A stretch of DNA of 64,000 nucleotides from Vitellaria paradoxa (GCA_019916065.1 CM034242.1:9182879-9246878), one strand, 5' to 3'; positions 1 through 10,973 are shown, counted from the stretch's first letter. Notes: generated by a model not told the origin, from the letters alone. A program made the numbers and translations.

Positions 1-290
1 AAAAGGTATAGGTTGAAAGATAAAGTAAGAACAAGTGATAGGGTGGGAGGGTTTTTTTTTGGGTTAAGAGAAAAGGTAAGAACAAATAACAGGATTGTCT
101 ATGGTTTTTTAAGGTTCTCTCTTGTAATTCCATACTTCATTATTGGAGTTTCTTATAATTGAAAACTGATTTTACCTTATTCGTTATGATCTTTCATTGT
201 GTGATTTTTCTTGTGTTCATAGGTGGTGTTTGTCATTATTCATCAAGATATTGCCATAAGATGATCCAGATTTCCACAACAATAATCCAA
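1..290. other. Left flank, no gene recognised
   Basis: AT-rich sequence with a poly-T run near 52-60 and no ORF with recognisable similarity. It precedes the TRIM remnant. I see no RNA gene or promoter that I would defend. Confidence 0.5.
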
Positions 291-408
291 TTATCGGGTG
301 GTCTTGGGTCTCTTTTGTCTCCAAAAATTAGCTTGTAAGGTGGGACTTTCTATTATACTTATATGCCATTCACCAGCTCTTTCGACAATTGATGTGAGAA
401 CGTTAATA
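291..408 (-). repeat. TRIM 3' terminal repeat
   Basis: Left copy of the TRIM terminal repeat. It begins with a degenerate version of the TGTTAGG end seen at 537 and ends at about CGTTAATA, where an intact repeat would be expected to end in CA. Confidence 0.6.
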
Positions 409-520
409 ATCTCTCCCTTTACATATCGAGCCCCCAACAATCTTCCCATTCATATATCGGGCCCTGGATTGGAGACAACAACAATCTGTTCCTTCTAGTG
501 TTGAGATTGATGGCAAACTT

Positions 521-534
521 GGGCTCTAATACCA
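521..534 (-). other. TRIM primer binding site (tRNA-Met type)
   Basis: Minus strand reads TGGTATTAGAGCCC, one change from the plant consensus TGGTATCAGAGC, at the expected distance from the terminal repeat. Confidence 0.72.
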
Positions 535-536
535 GT

Positions 537-653
537 TGTTAGGTGATCTTGGGCATCTCTAATCCCTAAAAGTTAGCTCATAGGGTGAAGTTTGTCTTCA
601 CAATTATATATCGATCATCAATCCCTTCCACAATTGATGTGAGAAAGCCGATA
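537..653 (-). repeat. TRIM 5' terminal repeat
   Basis: Right copy of the terminal repeat, starting TGTTAGGTGATC on the plus strand. It lies two bases from the primer binding site at 521-534. The right end is uncertain. Confidence 0.62.
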
Positions 654-776
654 GCTAGGGGATGGTAGCCAGTTTAAAATACTCGTAGAGTACTCGCCTA
701 GTCTAGGTATTATTTTTACCTGATAAATTTGAGGATCATATAGGTAATACTCGACCGTGATCTGATCTGTTACCAT
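654..776. other. Array DNA left of the Athila-like insertion
   Basis: Host DNA. The last 45 bases resemble the sequence just left of about 41702 in the second unit (shared CTGATCTGTTAYCAT), so this is the left half of a target site that is uninterrupted there. Bases 772-776 (ACCAT) are the left target-site duplication. Confidence 0.7.
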
Positions 777-1222
777 TGATTGCACTTGAAAAGTGCTATT
801 ACAAACTCCACTTTTGCGTAGCTATTAATGCGTTTAAGTAGTTTATTTTGAAGTTTTATCATTATTTTATTACTTATAGTAATTATTTTCTTAATTGCAG
901 AGAAAAGGGCAAAATAAATGAGATTAGCAACGATGAAAGTGGCTGCCGAGGAGAGAAAAATGGTTTGAAGTTCAAGATGGTTGAAGTGGTGTGCAGCTGA
1001 AGTTCTAGCTTGACACCTTGTCAGTATTTTGACCATATCTTTTCCCTCACAACTCAGATTGACCTGATTCTTTTTGGGTTGGAAAAACGACTCAAAGGGG
1101 TACAACTTTTGTGTTTTAGCCGAAGCCTGAATCCATCATCTTCGAGGTCAAAATTGCATTGGAATTCGACGACAGAAAACTGTCAGAAAAAAAAATGCAA
1201 AAAGTGAAACTTATACACTGCA

Positions 1223-1314
1223 GTCCAGACACCCCATTTGGGTGTCCGGACACCTGGACACATGGAAGCATACTACGGTCCAGACACCCCATTTGGGTGT
1301 CCGGACACCTGGAC
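1223..1314 (+). repeat. 37-nt direct repeat pair with palindromic core in LTR U3
   Basis: Copies at 1223-1259 and 1278-1314 are near-identical, begin GTCCAGACACCCC and contain the perfect 14-nt palindrome GGTGTCCGGACACC. They lie about 50-140 bp upstream of the TATA box. The 3' LTR has the same pair at 8394-8430 and 8449-8485. The position suggests an enhancer or protein-binding element, which is inference. Confidence 0.85.
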
Positions 1315-1362
1315 GTGCGGGGTTAATTTCCTTCTTCATTTTTAGGGTTTCCTTGGAGGGGT

Positions 1363-1370
1363 TATAAATA
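1363..1370 (+). promoter_or_regulatory. LTR TATA box
   Basis: TATAAATA in GGGGTTATAAATACC, preserved in the 3' LTR at 8534-8541. Transcription would be expected to start about 30 bp downstream. Confidence 0.65.
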
Positions 1371-2652
1371 CCTAATGAGCAGCCGTTTAGGGGGGAGCTT
1401 CTCATCTTTTTTTCATCTTTTTCTAAAATTTTAGAGAGTGTTTTAGACTTTAGAAGGAGAGTTTTCAATTTATTTTTGAAGATGTTTAACAAGGTTTGCG
1501 CAACAACTTGTGGATTTGCTTCAACTTTCATGATTCTTCGTTATTGTTTTCGTTCTTCGAAGTACAGTACTATTTTTGCTTAGATTAAATAATATTTTTA
1601 TTCGTAGTTAGTTTACATTCTTTCTTTCTTCTCGTTCTTTGATTCTTATTTTAATGATTGGATTATCTTGCATGGATTTCTTTATGAATGTAGTGTAAAA
1701 CCCTAGTTCTTGATTCAACGAATCAAGGAAGGGTAGTTTATGAAAAACGAAGGGGTGTGCGTAGATCCTTTGCATGGTTTGTAAAAACCTTTGCAGAGTG
1801 ATCTACGATTATAAGAATCATTTTTATTTTGTTTCAAACACTTTGAAAACGGAGACCTTTGACTACATTCTCTGTAATCACTGGTAAAGGTTTTCGGGTA
1901 CAAATTGATTTAATAATTTTGGACAAATTAAAATTGATTTCTTAAACAAATCTGGTTTTGGTTGTTTGAAAAACCTTCAGAAACAAAAGTTTTTGACTAT
2001 ATTCTCTATAATTACTGGTAAAAACTTTTGAATATAATTTTCTTAATAATTTTTGAACAAACCCTAATTTAGGTTTGAAACCGAATGTTTTCTTAGAAAA
2101 TCTTTCCAGTTTTATTATCCATAATGAAACGTGATTTTCAAATTGAGTATCGGATATTTTCTGAACTTTAATGAGAATATTTTTCCCAATCTATGGCTCC
2201 TTTGACGTGAACTATAGATTGTAGTTTTAACACATCCTGTAGTGAAGTAGTAAACTACCCAGAATTGAAAGTTGAATCATTTTTGTTATCTTGAATGCTT
2301 AATTTTATTGCTTTCATTATTTTAGTTTAGTTTAATTTTGTATCTTGTTTTTTCTATTAGTTGGAATAAAAGTAATTTAATTTCTTGAATGCTAGTTCAG
2401 TTAATTTTTGTAATTTACTTTTATTTGGTTGCTAGTTACTTAATCAACTCTTCTCAAAATCTAAAACTTGTTTTATTTTTTTTCTTGTCTTTTAAAATGA
2501 AACAGTAGGTAGAAGAACTTAGAAAACCCTAGTGTTCAATCTCATAGTTCCCTGTGGATTCAACCTCGGACTCACCGAATTAAAACTACATCGCATGCCC
2601 TTGCACTTGGGGGTTAGTTTAGACGCACATTTTCTAATAGCGGTCAAGTTTT

Positions 2653-2670
2653 TGGCGCCATTGCCAGGGA
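2653..2670 (+). other. Primer binding site, tRNA-Asp type, decayed
   Basis: TGGCGCCATTGCCAGGGA lies six bases after the LTR end. It matches the complement of the 3' end of plant tRNA-Asp except at two positions, both CG to CA changes as expected from methyl-cytosine deamination. Confidence 0.82.
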
Positions 2671-2791
2671 GCCAATCTTAGTTTTTAGGTTATTAGAATT
2701 TAGGATTAAATTTAATTTAATTTAAAAAAAAAAAAAACCTAAAACTTAAAAATTTCCAAAAAAATTTCCTAAGTCCCATAACCTTACTTAG

Positions 2792-2824
2792 TGGTCCAGA
2801 CACCTAGGTCTTTGGTCTGGACCA
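2792..2824 (+). repeat. Leader inverted repeat carrying the LTR motif
   Basis: TGGTCCAGAC (2792-2801) and GTCTGGACCA (2815-2824) form a perfect 10-bp stem with a 13-nt loop. The arm is the same GTCCAGAC motif repeated in U3. It lies between the primer binding site and the gag start. Confidence 0.7.
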
Positions 2825-2857
2825 TAGTTCATTCATTTAGTTTAGCTTTCTTAGCTT

Positions 2858-5665
2858 ATGAGCTTTTGGACTTGTAGTGAAGACGGTCGATTAGAACGTT
2901 CTGAGTTTCTAAATCCTCTCTTTGAACTTGAAAATTCTTTAGGAGAATATCAAAATCTTAGGACCTCTAATCCAATCTTAGAAATGGCTGAGGAACAAGC
3001 TGTTGCAGCTAGGCGATCCATGAGAGATATTTTGCAACAGAATAGGCACACTCCGGAATCCTGTATAGTGTGGCCTAAAAACCACACTTTTCACTTTAAA
3101 CCAGGGATGATACAATTGTTACCTACCTTCCACGGTATGGATTCAGAGAATCCATACGACCACTTAACTCGCTTTAGGAACATCTGTGTCACCATAAAGG
3201 ATCAAGGATGCCCATTAGAATTAGTATTTCTTAAGCTCTTCCCTTTTTTCATTGCAAGATAAGGCTACTAGATGGTTTGAATTCTTACCATCTAATTCCA
3301 TTCGCACTTGGGATGAAATGCAAGCTAAGTTTCTAAAGAAGTTTTTTCTACCTAACAGAACTGATGCAATACAGCATCAGATTCTGAACTTTGCTCCACA
3401 ATATGGTGAGACCTTCTACCAAAGCTGGGAGAGATTTAAAACTCTTCTACATTCCTGTCCTCACCATGGATTTGAAGTTTGGCGCTTAGCTAGTATCTTT
3501 ATGGATCACTGACGCCACAATTAAAACAATTTGTGGAGACAATGTGCAATGGGCAGTTTTACGATAAAACTCCCGAAGAAGCTTATGAATACTTCAAGTT
3601 TTTAGCTGAAAATGCACAAACATGGGATACCACGGGATCTCATAATACTCAGAATGTTAGTGGTTCTTCTATTCGAGGTTTGCATCACTTAAGTGAAATT
3701 GATGACCTTAAGGCAAGACTAACAATACTGACCCGAGAAATTGAGACCCTTAAGATAAAAAAGGACACACCAATAGTCAAAGAACCCATAGTGAATGTCT
3801 ATTGTGTAGGTTGCGATAGTCAATCTCATAGAACGGATGATTGTCCTAGTATGCCCATGTGTAGAGAAGTTGTGCAGAATCAGTTATCTAGTGAACTCCC
3901 TATCCATGGTATAAACCAATACCAACCTCTATATCGTGGACAAAATTTGGGGGGAAATCCGTATTCTGAAACATATAATCCGGCCGTAAGGAACCATCCA
4001 AATTTTAGTTGAAGAAATGATGGAGCCCAAATGCCACAACCTTATCATACTCCACCTCCTCTAATTCCTCAAGTTCTAGTCACCAATCCAGGATTGTCTC
4101 AGAATGTGGGACCTTCACATCATACTCCATACATTCCTCCAAATAAGAGGTCCACAGAAGAAACACTTCAACAGTTTATGAATACACAATCCACACTTTG
4201 GGCTCAAAATAATAGAACTTTGGATGATATTAAGGGGCAATTGACTCTTTTGACTCAAACTTTGACTACACAACCTAAAGGTCAATTCCCTGCTCAACCA
4301 CGTCCAAATCCAACTGCCTAAGTGAAAAATGTTGAAGGGTCTTCCAATCTACCTAGCAATATTGAACAGGTACAAAACATCACGACGCTTAGGAATGGTA
4401 AAACTATAGATAAAACCATTCACCCTAAGATGGTTGAGGTTAGGGAAGAGTTAGAACCTAAGCGGATGTTGGAAGATAATAGGAGGGAAGGAAAACAACC
4501 TATAGTCATGGAAGAAGAGGAGTCTGAGAAAGAGAAGAATAAGGAAGAGCAAGGAGAGAAACAAAAGGAAAAAGAAGAAGAACCAATGTTAGTACCTAGA
4601 AAATACGTCCCTAAAGCACCATTCCCTCAAAGGTTCTTAAAAGCTAAGAGAGAAGCTCAAGTAGTTGAATTGCTAGAGGTATTTAAACAAGTAAAAATCA
4701 ACATACCTCTTTTAGATGCAATTAAGCAAATCCCAGTGTATACAAAATTTTTGAAAGAACTATGCATTGTAAAGAGGGGATTGAATGTTAAGGAAAAAGC
4801 TTTCCTAACTGAACAAGCAAGTGCTATTCTTCAATGTCGCACACCCCCGAAATATAAGGACCCAAGTTGTCCTACTATTTCTTGCTATATAGGGGAGTTC
4901 TTTATTAGTCGAGCACTTCTTGATTTAGGAGCTACTGTGAACCTACTTCCCTATTTAGTGTACGAATAACTGGGCTTAGGAGAGATAAAACCTACCCGTG
5001 TGACTTTACAACTTGCTGATAGATCTATTAAAGTCCCATGAGGTATAGTCGAAGATGTATTGGTGCAAGTGGAAAATTTCTATTTTCCAGTAGATTTTAT
5101 AATCCTTGATACCCAACCATTCACCAGTTTATCAGCGCCGGATCAGACACCAGTGATTTTAGGATGACCATTCTTAGCAACATCGAATGCTTTAATTAAC
5201 TGCAGGAATGGATCCATGAAAATGAATTTTGGTAACATTGAGTTTGAAACAAATATCTTCCATGTTACCAAACAACCAAAAGAGGTACCTGATATACAAG
5301 AAGTAGATTTAGTAGAATCTATGGTCCAAGATTACGTGGATCGTGAATTTGTCAAGGATCCTTTAGAAAAAGCTATTCACTTTAGTGAGGAGAATTCGAA
5401 TTCCACGATATCAAACCAAGAGGTAGTTTGCATTGATTTTTTAGGTGTCGAGGGGATACTAGAAAACACTCAACCACGTTCCATGTTCACATATGCAAAT
5501 AATCTTGGGCCATATTTGTGGTTCAAAGACTACTACAAGGTTATACATTCTCCAATGTTCTCTACACTAGGAGCATACTCATTCTTGGCACCTCCTAGAC
5601 TCGAGGAGAATATTTTATTCCTAAAGCTATTTGGTAAGGCTCGGGAAAGATTAGGAGTTGGATAG
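2858..5665 (+). pseudogene. Athila-like gag-protease, broken
   Basis: One gag-pro reading frame split by mutations. The N-terminal part (2858-3262) has the gag block ending in KLFPF. It shifts frame in a T-run near 3243-3250 and continues at 3252-3512 with DKATRWFEFLP, TWDEM and WERFKTLL. A second shift falls near 3505-3512. From 3533 the frame is single but for stops at about 4010, 4319, 4967, 5039 and 5165. Residues CVGCDSQSHRTDDCP give a zinc-knuckle-like motif. The protease core starts near 4880 with DLGA in place of the usual DSGA, and continues with LADRS, VLDTQP and PVILG. The frame ends at 5665 with no reverse transcriptase after it. Similarity to Athila gag is by recognition, not by search. 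Confidence 0.82.
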
Positions 5666-6143
5666 TATAGTTTTGCATTAACCTTTGTATATTAGTAGAT
5701 TAGATTTTTCTTTCTTTATTTTTGATTTATTGTTAGTTTATCTTCTCTTTCGTTTTTATTTTTATTTTGTCTTTCTACTAACTCTTTTCTTCTTGTTTTA
5801 TTTTTCTTTTATTTTTATCTTCTTTTAATTCTAACATATTGCTTGTATAGTTCTTTTATTTTCTTCAAATAAGGAAGCCTTGAGGTAATATCCTTCCTCT
5901 CCCTTTTATTTAGTTTTACACTTCCAAATTACTACTTCATATTCATAATTATTGTTGTTGGGAGTGCTGTAGAATCTAAGTTGGAGGGATGTACTGGGTG
6001 ATGCCTTAAATAACTTGAATAATAGGTGCATGCTTGGTTTAATTTGTGCTTTGTTCTTATTTGTATCGTTTGTGGTTATTGTTTCATGCTCATCATCATG
6101 CTTACTATTGCACATTACAAACCCACATATGCATCATGGTTCT

Positions 6144-6184
6144 CACATTGAGGACAATGTGAATTTTAAGTTGGGGGTAGGGTT
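6144..6184 (+). other. Hairpin plus internal polypurine-like tract
   Basis: CACATTG AGGA CAATGTG is a perfect 7-bp stem, followed by AAGTTGGGGGTAGGG. The AAGTTGGGGG core recurs at the true polypurine tract next to the 3' LTR (7934-7946), so this may be a second plus-strand priming site. Function is inferred. Confidence 0.5.
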
Positions 6185-6750
6185 CGCATGATGATCTTTT
6201 GTGCCAAAATTGCAAAATTTTAAAATTTTTGAGCGTCTTTAACCTTGAATACATGAATTTAGCACATTTGTACCTACATGTCAGTTCTTTTTGGTTTGGT
6301 TAATTGTGGAATTGAATGAGAGAAGTGATAAATAAGTTTTGTTCAAGCTTTAATAGGAAACTTAGTTCAAGTTGATTATATAATGACCTTGTGTATTTTT
6401 GACTATCATATAGAAGAGTTAATGTGCTTAGGAGTTGATTTTCTTTAACATTGGTTAATTGAGCATTCTTGGACTAGGTGGAGACTTATACCCATTAATG
6501 GTGAGCTTTTGAGCCTATTATTCTTTTCTTGAGGGGTTGCACATAGTCACAGCTCTTTTATTCTTCACTTTGGTTTCCAATGCATGAATTGCATCACACA
6601 CACTTGCATTAGTTTCACTTGGCATATTATGAGTTGTTGTAAGCTTTGAACATGATGCTAGGCCATCTTTGCTATTGTTGGCCTCTTTATCCTTTCTTGG
6701 TTATTAATTATCCTAGGAACCAACTTGAAGCCTCTTAAATAAAGTGTGTG

Positions 6751-6768
6751 ATATATATATATATATAT
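6751..6768 (+). repeat. AT microsatellite
   Basis: Perfect (AT)9 tract. Confidence 0.85.
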
Positions 6769-7933
6769 TTTCTTGGTTCTCACCTCATATATTATCCCTT
6801 AGCCTTATTCACACACTTTTAGCCTTACCCTCACATGTCTTGGGTTGTGAAAGTGCCTTAATGTCAATGATGTGAATGGGGGTTGGGAATGGAAATTTTT
6901 AAGAGCATATTGAGAGAAATATTGGGTGAAGAATCTAGCTGATGTATTTTCATTATTTAAAAAAAAAGAAAAAAATAGAGAAAAAAAGAAAGAAAAAGAA
7001 AAGAAAAAAATAGAGAAAAAGAAAAAAAATAGAGAAAAAAAAAGGTTTTTCATTTCTTTTTGCTTGGGTAGTTCGGGACTTGTGCATTGTATTATAATTA
7101 TTGAGAATGTCCCATGAGTAGTTCGTAAGTTTGTGAATAAGCTTCTTGTTGGGATCCCTGTTGGGGTTTGGAAAGGAAATGGGTAGTTGGGGACTTGTGC
7201 GCACTTGAGCATCTTTATCCCAAGGCATGTGCTTTGATTTCCATATCCTCCATTGTTAACCATTACCCTTGGCCAAGTTACAACCAAAATAAAGACCTAG
7301 TGGATTCTAAGCAAGCAACTCTTGTATTGTGCATGTAGTGGTCTTATGTAGGTTGTGTGGTGTGATCTCTTACACTTGCATTGGAACATGGTTATGAGCT
7401 GTCCACTTTGAATTTCATTTCAGTTCACTCACTTATTTTTTGGGTTATGTGCAACTAGGATAGCATCATATGCTAATAGGTATGTGTGAACCCTTGATGA
7501 GTGAATTCCTTTCTATGAGTGGTACCCTATGAGCATTTGAAGTCAAAACCTAGTTCCGTTTATGCTCTTGCAACCTTGTTGTATAAATGAAACAATTTTG
7601 CACACATGCCCTTTCTACTTTGATAGTCCATGCATTTATGCTTAGCACTTGGGAATTACACATGATATTTAGGTTTTGTGACTTGTTTGGCTTGAGCTTG
7701 ATTCATTTTTTATCTTGATTACTTTTTGACACTTTTAGACCATGCCATAGATGTTTGCGGGTAGCATCACTGCAAACCCTCACGAGATCTTACTTGTCCA
7801 CTAGGGGGAACTTAGGGGTTTAAAGGGCTTGCTACACGTAGCTAAGTGTAGCCGTGTTTCCAACGAAAAGAAAAATAGGATCATAGTTGCATTTCATTTT
7901 AATAAAGGGCATTGTTAGGGACTAACAACACTC

Positions 7934-7946
7934 AAGTTGGGGGGTG
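7934..7946 (+). other. Polypurine tract of the Athila-like element
   Basis: AAGTTGGGGGGTG lies directly before the TGATTGC start of the 3' LTR, as needed for plus-strand priming. Confidence 0.75.
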
Positions 7947-9828
7947 TGATTGCACTTGAAAAGTGCTATTACAAACTCCACTTTTGCGTAGCTATTAATG
8001 CGTTTAAGTAGTTTATTTTGAAGTTTTATCATTATTTTATTACTTATAGTAATTATTTTCTTAATTGCAGGAAAAAGGGCAAAATAAATGAGATTAGCAA
8101 CGATGAAAGTGGCTGCTGAGGAGAGAAAAATGGTCCGAAGTTCAAGATGGTTGAAGTGGTGTGCAACTGAAGTTCCAGCTTGACACCTTGTCAGTATTTT
8201 GACCATATCTTTTCCCTCACAACTCAGATTGACCTGATTCTTTTTGGGTTGGAAAGAAGACTCAAAGGGATACAACCTTTGTGTTTTAGCCAAAGCCTGA
8301 ATCTATCATTTTCAAGGTCAAAATCACATTGGAAGTCGATGACAGAAAGCTGTCAGAAGAAAAAAATGCAAAAAGTAAAACTTATACACTGTGGTCCGGA
8401 CACCCCATTTGGGTGTCTGGACACCTGGACACATGGAAGCATACTGCGGTCCAGACACCCCATTTGGGTGTCCGGACACCTGGACGTGCGGGGTTAATTT
8501 CCTTATTTGTTTTTAGGGTTTCCTTGGAGGGGTTATAAATACCCAATGAGCAGCCATTTAGGGGGGAGCTTCTCATCTTTTTTTCATCTTCTTTTCATCT
8601 TTTTCTAGACTTTTAGAGAGTTTTTTAGACTTTAGAAGGAGAGTTTTCAATTTATTTTTGAAGATGTTTAACAAGGTTTGCGCAACAATTTGTGGATTCG
8701 CTTTAACTTTCATGATTCTTCGTTATTGTTTTCGTTCTTCGAAGCACGGTACTATTTTTGCTTAAATTAAATAATATTTTTATTCGTAGTTAGTTTACAT
8801 TCTTTCTTTCTTCTCGTTCTTTGATTCTTGTTTTAATGATTGGATTATCTTGCATGGATTTCTTTATGAACGTAGCGTAAAACCCTAGTTCTTGATTCAA
8901 CGAATCAAGGAAGGGTAGTTTATGAAAAACGAAGGGGTGTGCGTAGATCCTTCGCATGGTTTGTAAAAACATTTGCAGAGTGATCTACGATTGTAAGAAT
9001 CATTTTTATTTTGTTTCAAACACTTTTGAAAACGGAGACCTTTGACTACATTCTCTGTAATCACTGGTAAAGGTTTTCGAGTAAAAATTGATTTAATAAT
9101 TTTGGACAAATTAAAATTGATTTCTTAAATAAATCTGGTTTTAGTTGTTTGAAAAACCTTCGGAAACAAAAGTTTTTGACTATATTTTCTATAATCACTG
9201 GTAAAAACTCTTGAATATAATTTTCTTAATAATTTTTGAATAAACCCTAATTTAGGTTTGAAACCGAATGTTTCTTAGAAAATCTTTCTAGTTTTATTAT
9301 CCATAATGAAACGTGATTTTAAAACTGAGTATCGGATATTTTCTGAACTTTAATGAGAATATTTTTCCCAATCTATGGCTCCTTTGACGTGAACTATAGA
9401 TTGTAGTTTTAACACATCCCGTAGTAAAGTAGTAAACTACCCAGAATTGAAAGTTGAATCATTTTTGTTATCTTGAATGCTTAATTTTATTGCTTTCATT
9501 ATTTTAGTTTAGTTTAATTTTGTATCTTGTTTTTTCTATTAGTTGGAATAAAAGTAATTTAATTTCTTGAATGCTAGTTCAGTTAATTTTTGTAATTTAC
9601 TTTTATTTGGTTGCTAGTTACTTAATCAACTCTTCTCAAAACCTAAAACTTGTTTTATTTTTTTTTCTTGTCTTTTAAAATGAAACAGTAGGTACAAAAC
9701 TTAGAAAACCCTAGTGTTCAATCTCATAGTTCCCTGTGGATTCGACCTCGAACTCACCGAGTTAAAACTATATCACACACCCTTGCACTTGGGGGTTAGT
9801 TTAGAAGCACATTTTCTAATAGCGGTCA
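7947..9828 (+). repeat. 3' LTR of Athila-like element
   Basis: Begins TGATTGCACTTG and ends GCGGTCA, immediately followed by the target duplication ACCAT at 9829-9833. Same internal layout as the 5' LTR, with scattered substitutions and small indels. Confidence 0.93.
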
Positions 9829-9833
9829 ACCAT

Positions 9834-10968
9834 CCCTAAATAGGACTAAGATTATTGATTTGTAATAGGAAAGCATAGGAAAGCATCCCTACTCTTATTT
9901 TGGTTAGGTTATAGAAGTTCTTATCAAGAGTGTTTAGAGAATAGGTGTATGTTAAATTTGGCCAAATATCTTTAATTTTTTTATTTTTAAAATTTTTTTT
10001 GATTCTTGCCAAACAAAAAACCTCAAAAATTTTCAACTTTCACCTTTTTTAATATTTTTACTAATTTTCTCTGATTTTTTTTCTAATTTTTACTACTTGC
10101 TCCAACTTTTATAAGAATTTTTACATTTTTTAAGAAATATACCAAACATTCAATAACTTAAAATTTATTACATTTTGTTTTTTGCCAAAACTTGACAATT
10201 CAAACAAACAATAGGTAGTTAAAGTTATCCAACTGGCACTCTAGCAAGGAAACAAATAATAAAGTAATTTATTTAAGGTAGATGATCAATATATTTCACT
10301 TTTACCTTCTTACACTCCATCTCTTTTTATAATAAACATTAATTTTTACTATAAGAAAAACTAAAAATAGAGTGTATTTATCATTTTTCTTTATTTAATT
10401 TAAAAGTATATAGAATCTCAATAAAGTAGCCGAAGAGGGGAAAGCGATCTTACTCTAATATTAGAGTAGGTGAGAGAAAAAAAAATAAAATCTCATAAAA
10501 TTTAGGACCTGGTAGATATTGGATTAAATTGCTCACTTCGTCTTGATTATGATTAAAATTAAAAAAGATATTTTTATTAATCTTACTATATACATCGGCA
10601 AATATTTGAAATATTTGTATTAAAATATTTATTTTTATTACTTTATTAATTCATATATTAATATTTTTATTTTATTCTTTTAATAAATAATTGATTTGTA
10701 TATATTTTACTTTTAAAAATAAAATATTATTAATTTCAATAGAACGGAGTAAGACTCTAAACTTGAAATATCCATCACAATACAAAAAGTGAGAAAAACA
10801 AAATTATTTAATGAAGCGAAATTGGAAGGAAGGACTACCCTCCATTCTCACCTGCATGACCAAGACTTGAGGCAGTCTCATGTCTTTAATGAGATGTCTT
10901 GGTAGTGACCTTCACCTGGAGTGAATTGACAAAATTTTCTGAATTGCTGGGGAGCAATTACGAGTTTG
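9834..10968. other. Array upstream DNA, unit A, part 1
   Basis: Host DNA aligned with 41703-43690 of the second unit (shared CCCTAAATAGGACTAAG at the left, GAATTGCTGGGRAGCAATTA at the right). AT-rich and no gene. Compared with the second unit it lacks the 893 bp insertion found at 42652-43544. Confidence 0.7.
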
Positions 10969-10973
10969 AAAAC

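Larger units (their letters stand above)
291..653 (-). mobile_element. TRIM-like miniature LTR retrotransposon (decayed)
   Basis: Two diverged direct repeats of about 117 bp flank a 128 bp non-coding middle. Shared blocks include GGTGRTCTTGGG at the left of each copy, a TTAGCTYRTARGGTG block, and ACAATTGATGTGAGAA at the right. On the minus strand the right repeat ends in CACCTAACA and is followed after one base by TGGTATTAGAGCCC, a good match to the initiator tRNA-Met primer binding site of plant TRIMs. A purine run (AAAGGGAGAGAT on the minus strand) lies beside the left repeat and fits a polypurine tract. There is no coding capacity, as expected for TRIMs. The outer ends are degenerate and I found no target duplication, so the limits are approximate. 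Confidence 0.72.
777..2646 (+). repeat. 5' LTR of Athila-like element
   Basis: Starts TGATTGCACTTGAAAAGTGC and ends GCGGTCA. It aligns along its length with 7947-9828. It holds two 37-nt direct repeats and a TATA box at 1363-1370. Confidence 0.93.
5666..7933 (+). other. Non-coding 3' region of the Athila-like element
   Basis: About 2.3 kb with no credible ORF, where an autonomous element would carry RT, RNase H, integrase and envelope-like genes. It contains an internal polypurine-like motif at 6144-6184, an AT microsatellite at 6751-6768 and an adenine/guanine-rich run at 6958-7043. The ORFs on the opposite strand here arise from that run and are not believed. Confidence 0.7.
777..9828 (+). 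mobile_element. Non-autonomous Athila-like Ty3/gypsy retrotransposon
   Basis: A complete LTR-to-LTR element bounded by a perfect 5 bp target duplication ACCAT (772-776 and 9829-9833). Both LTRs run TG...CA and are 1870 and 1882 bp. The primer binding site resembles the tRNA-Asp type typical of Athila, and a polypurine tract abuts the 3' LTR. The only coding region is gag plus a retropepsin-like stretch (2858-5665). No reverse transcriptase, RNase H, integrase or envelope-like ORF is present, so mobility would have needed proteins supplied by another element. This resembles gag-only or gag-pro families (TR-GAG type) known in plants. About 7 of the first 235 aligned LTR positions differ, so the insertion is moderately old. 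It is fossil now, because the gag frame is broken at several points. Confidence 0.9.

Noticed and set aside
298..498. 66-residue plus-strand ORF
   Set aside because: It lies inside the TRIM, across its terminal repeat and middle, and has no domain or codon pattern of a gene.
770..1105. 111-residue minus-strand ORF, repeated at 7922-8293
   Set aside because: Present in both LTRs of the Athila-like element, antisense to it, AT-rich composition. A by-product of LTR sequence.
6805..7287. 160-residue minus-strand ORF with a long Phe/Ser run
   Set aside because: Created by the purine-rich low-complexity stretch at 6958-7043 inside the retroelement 3' region.
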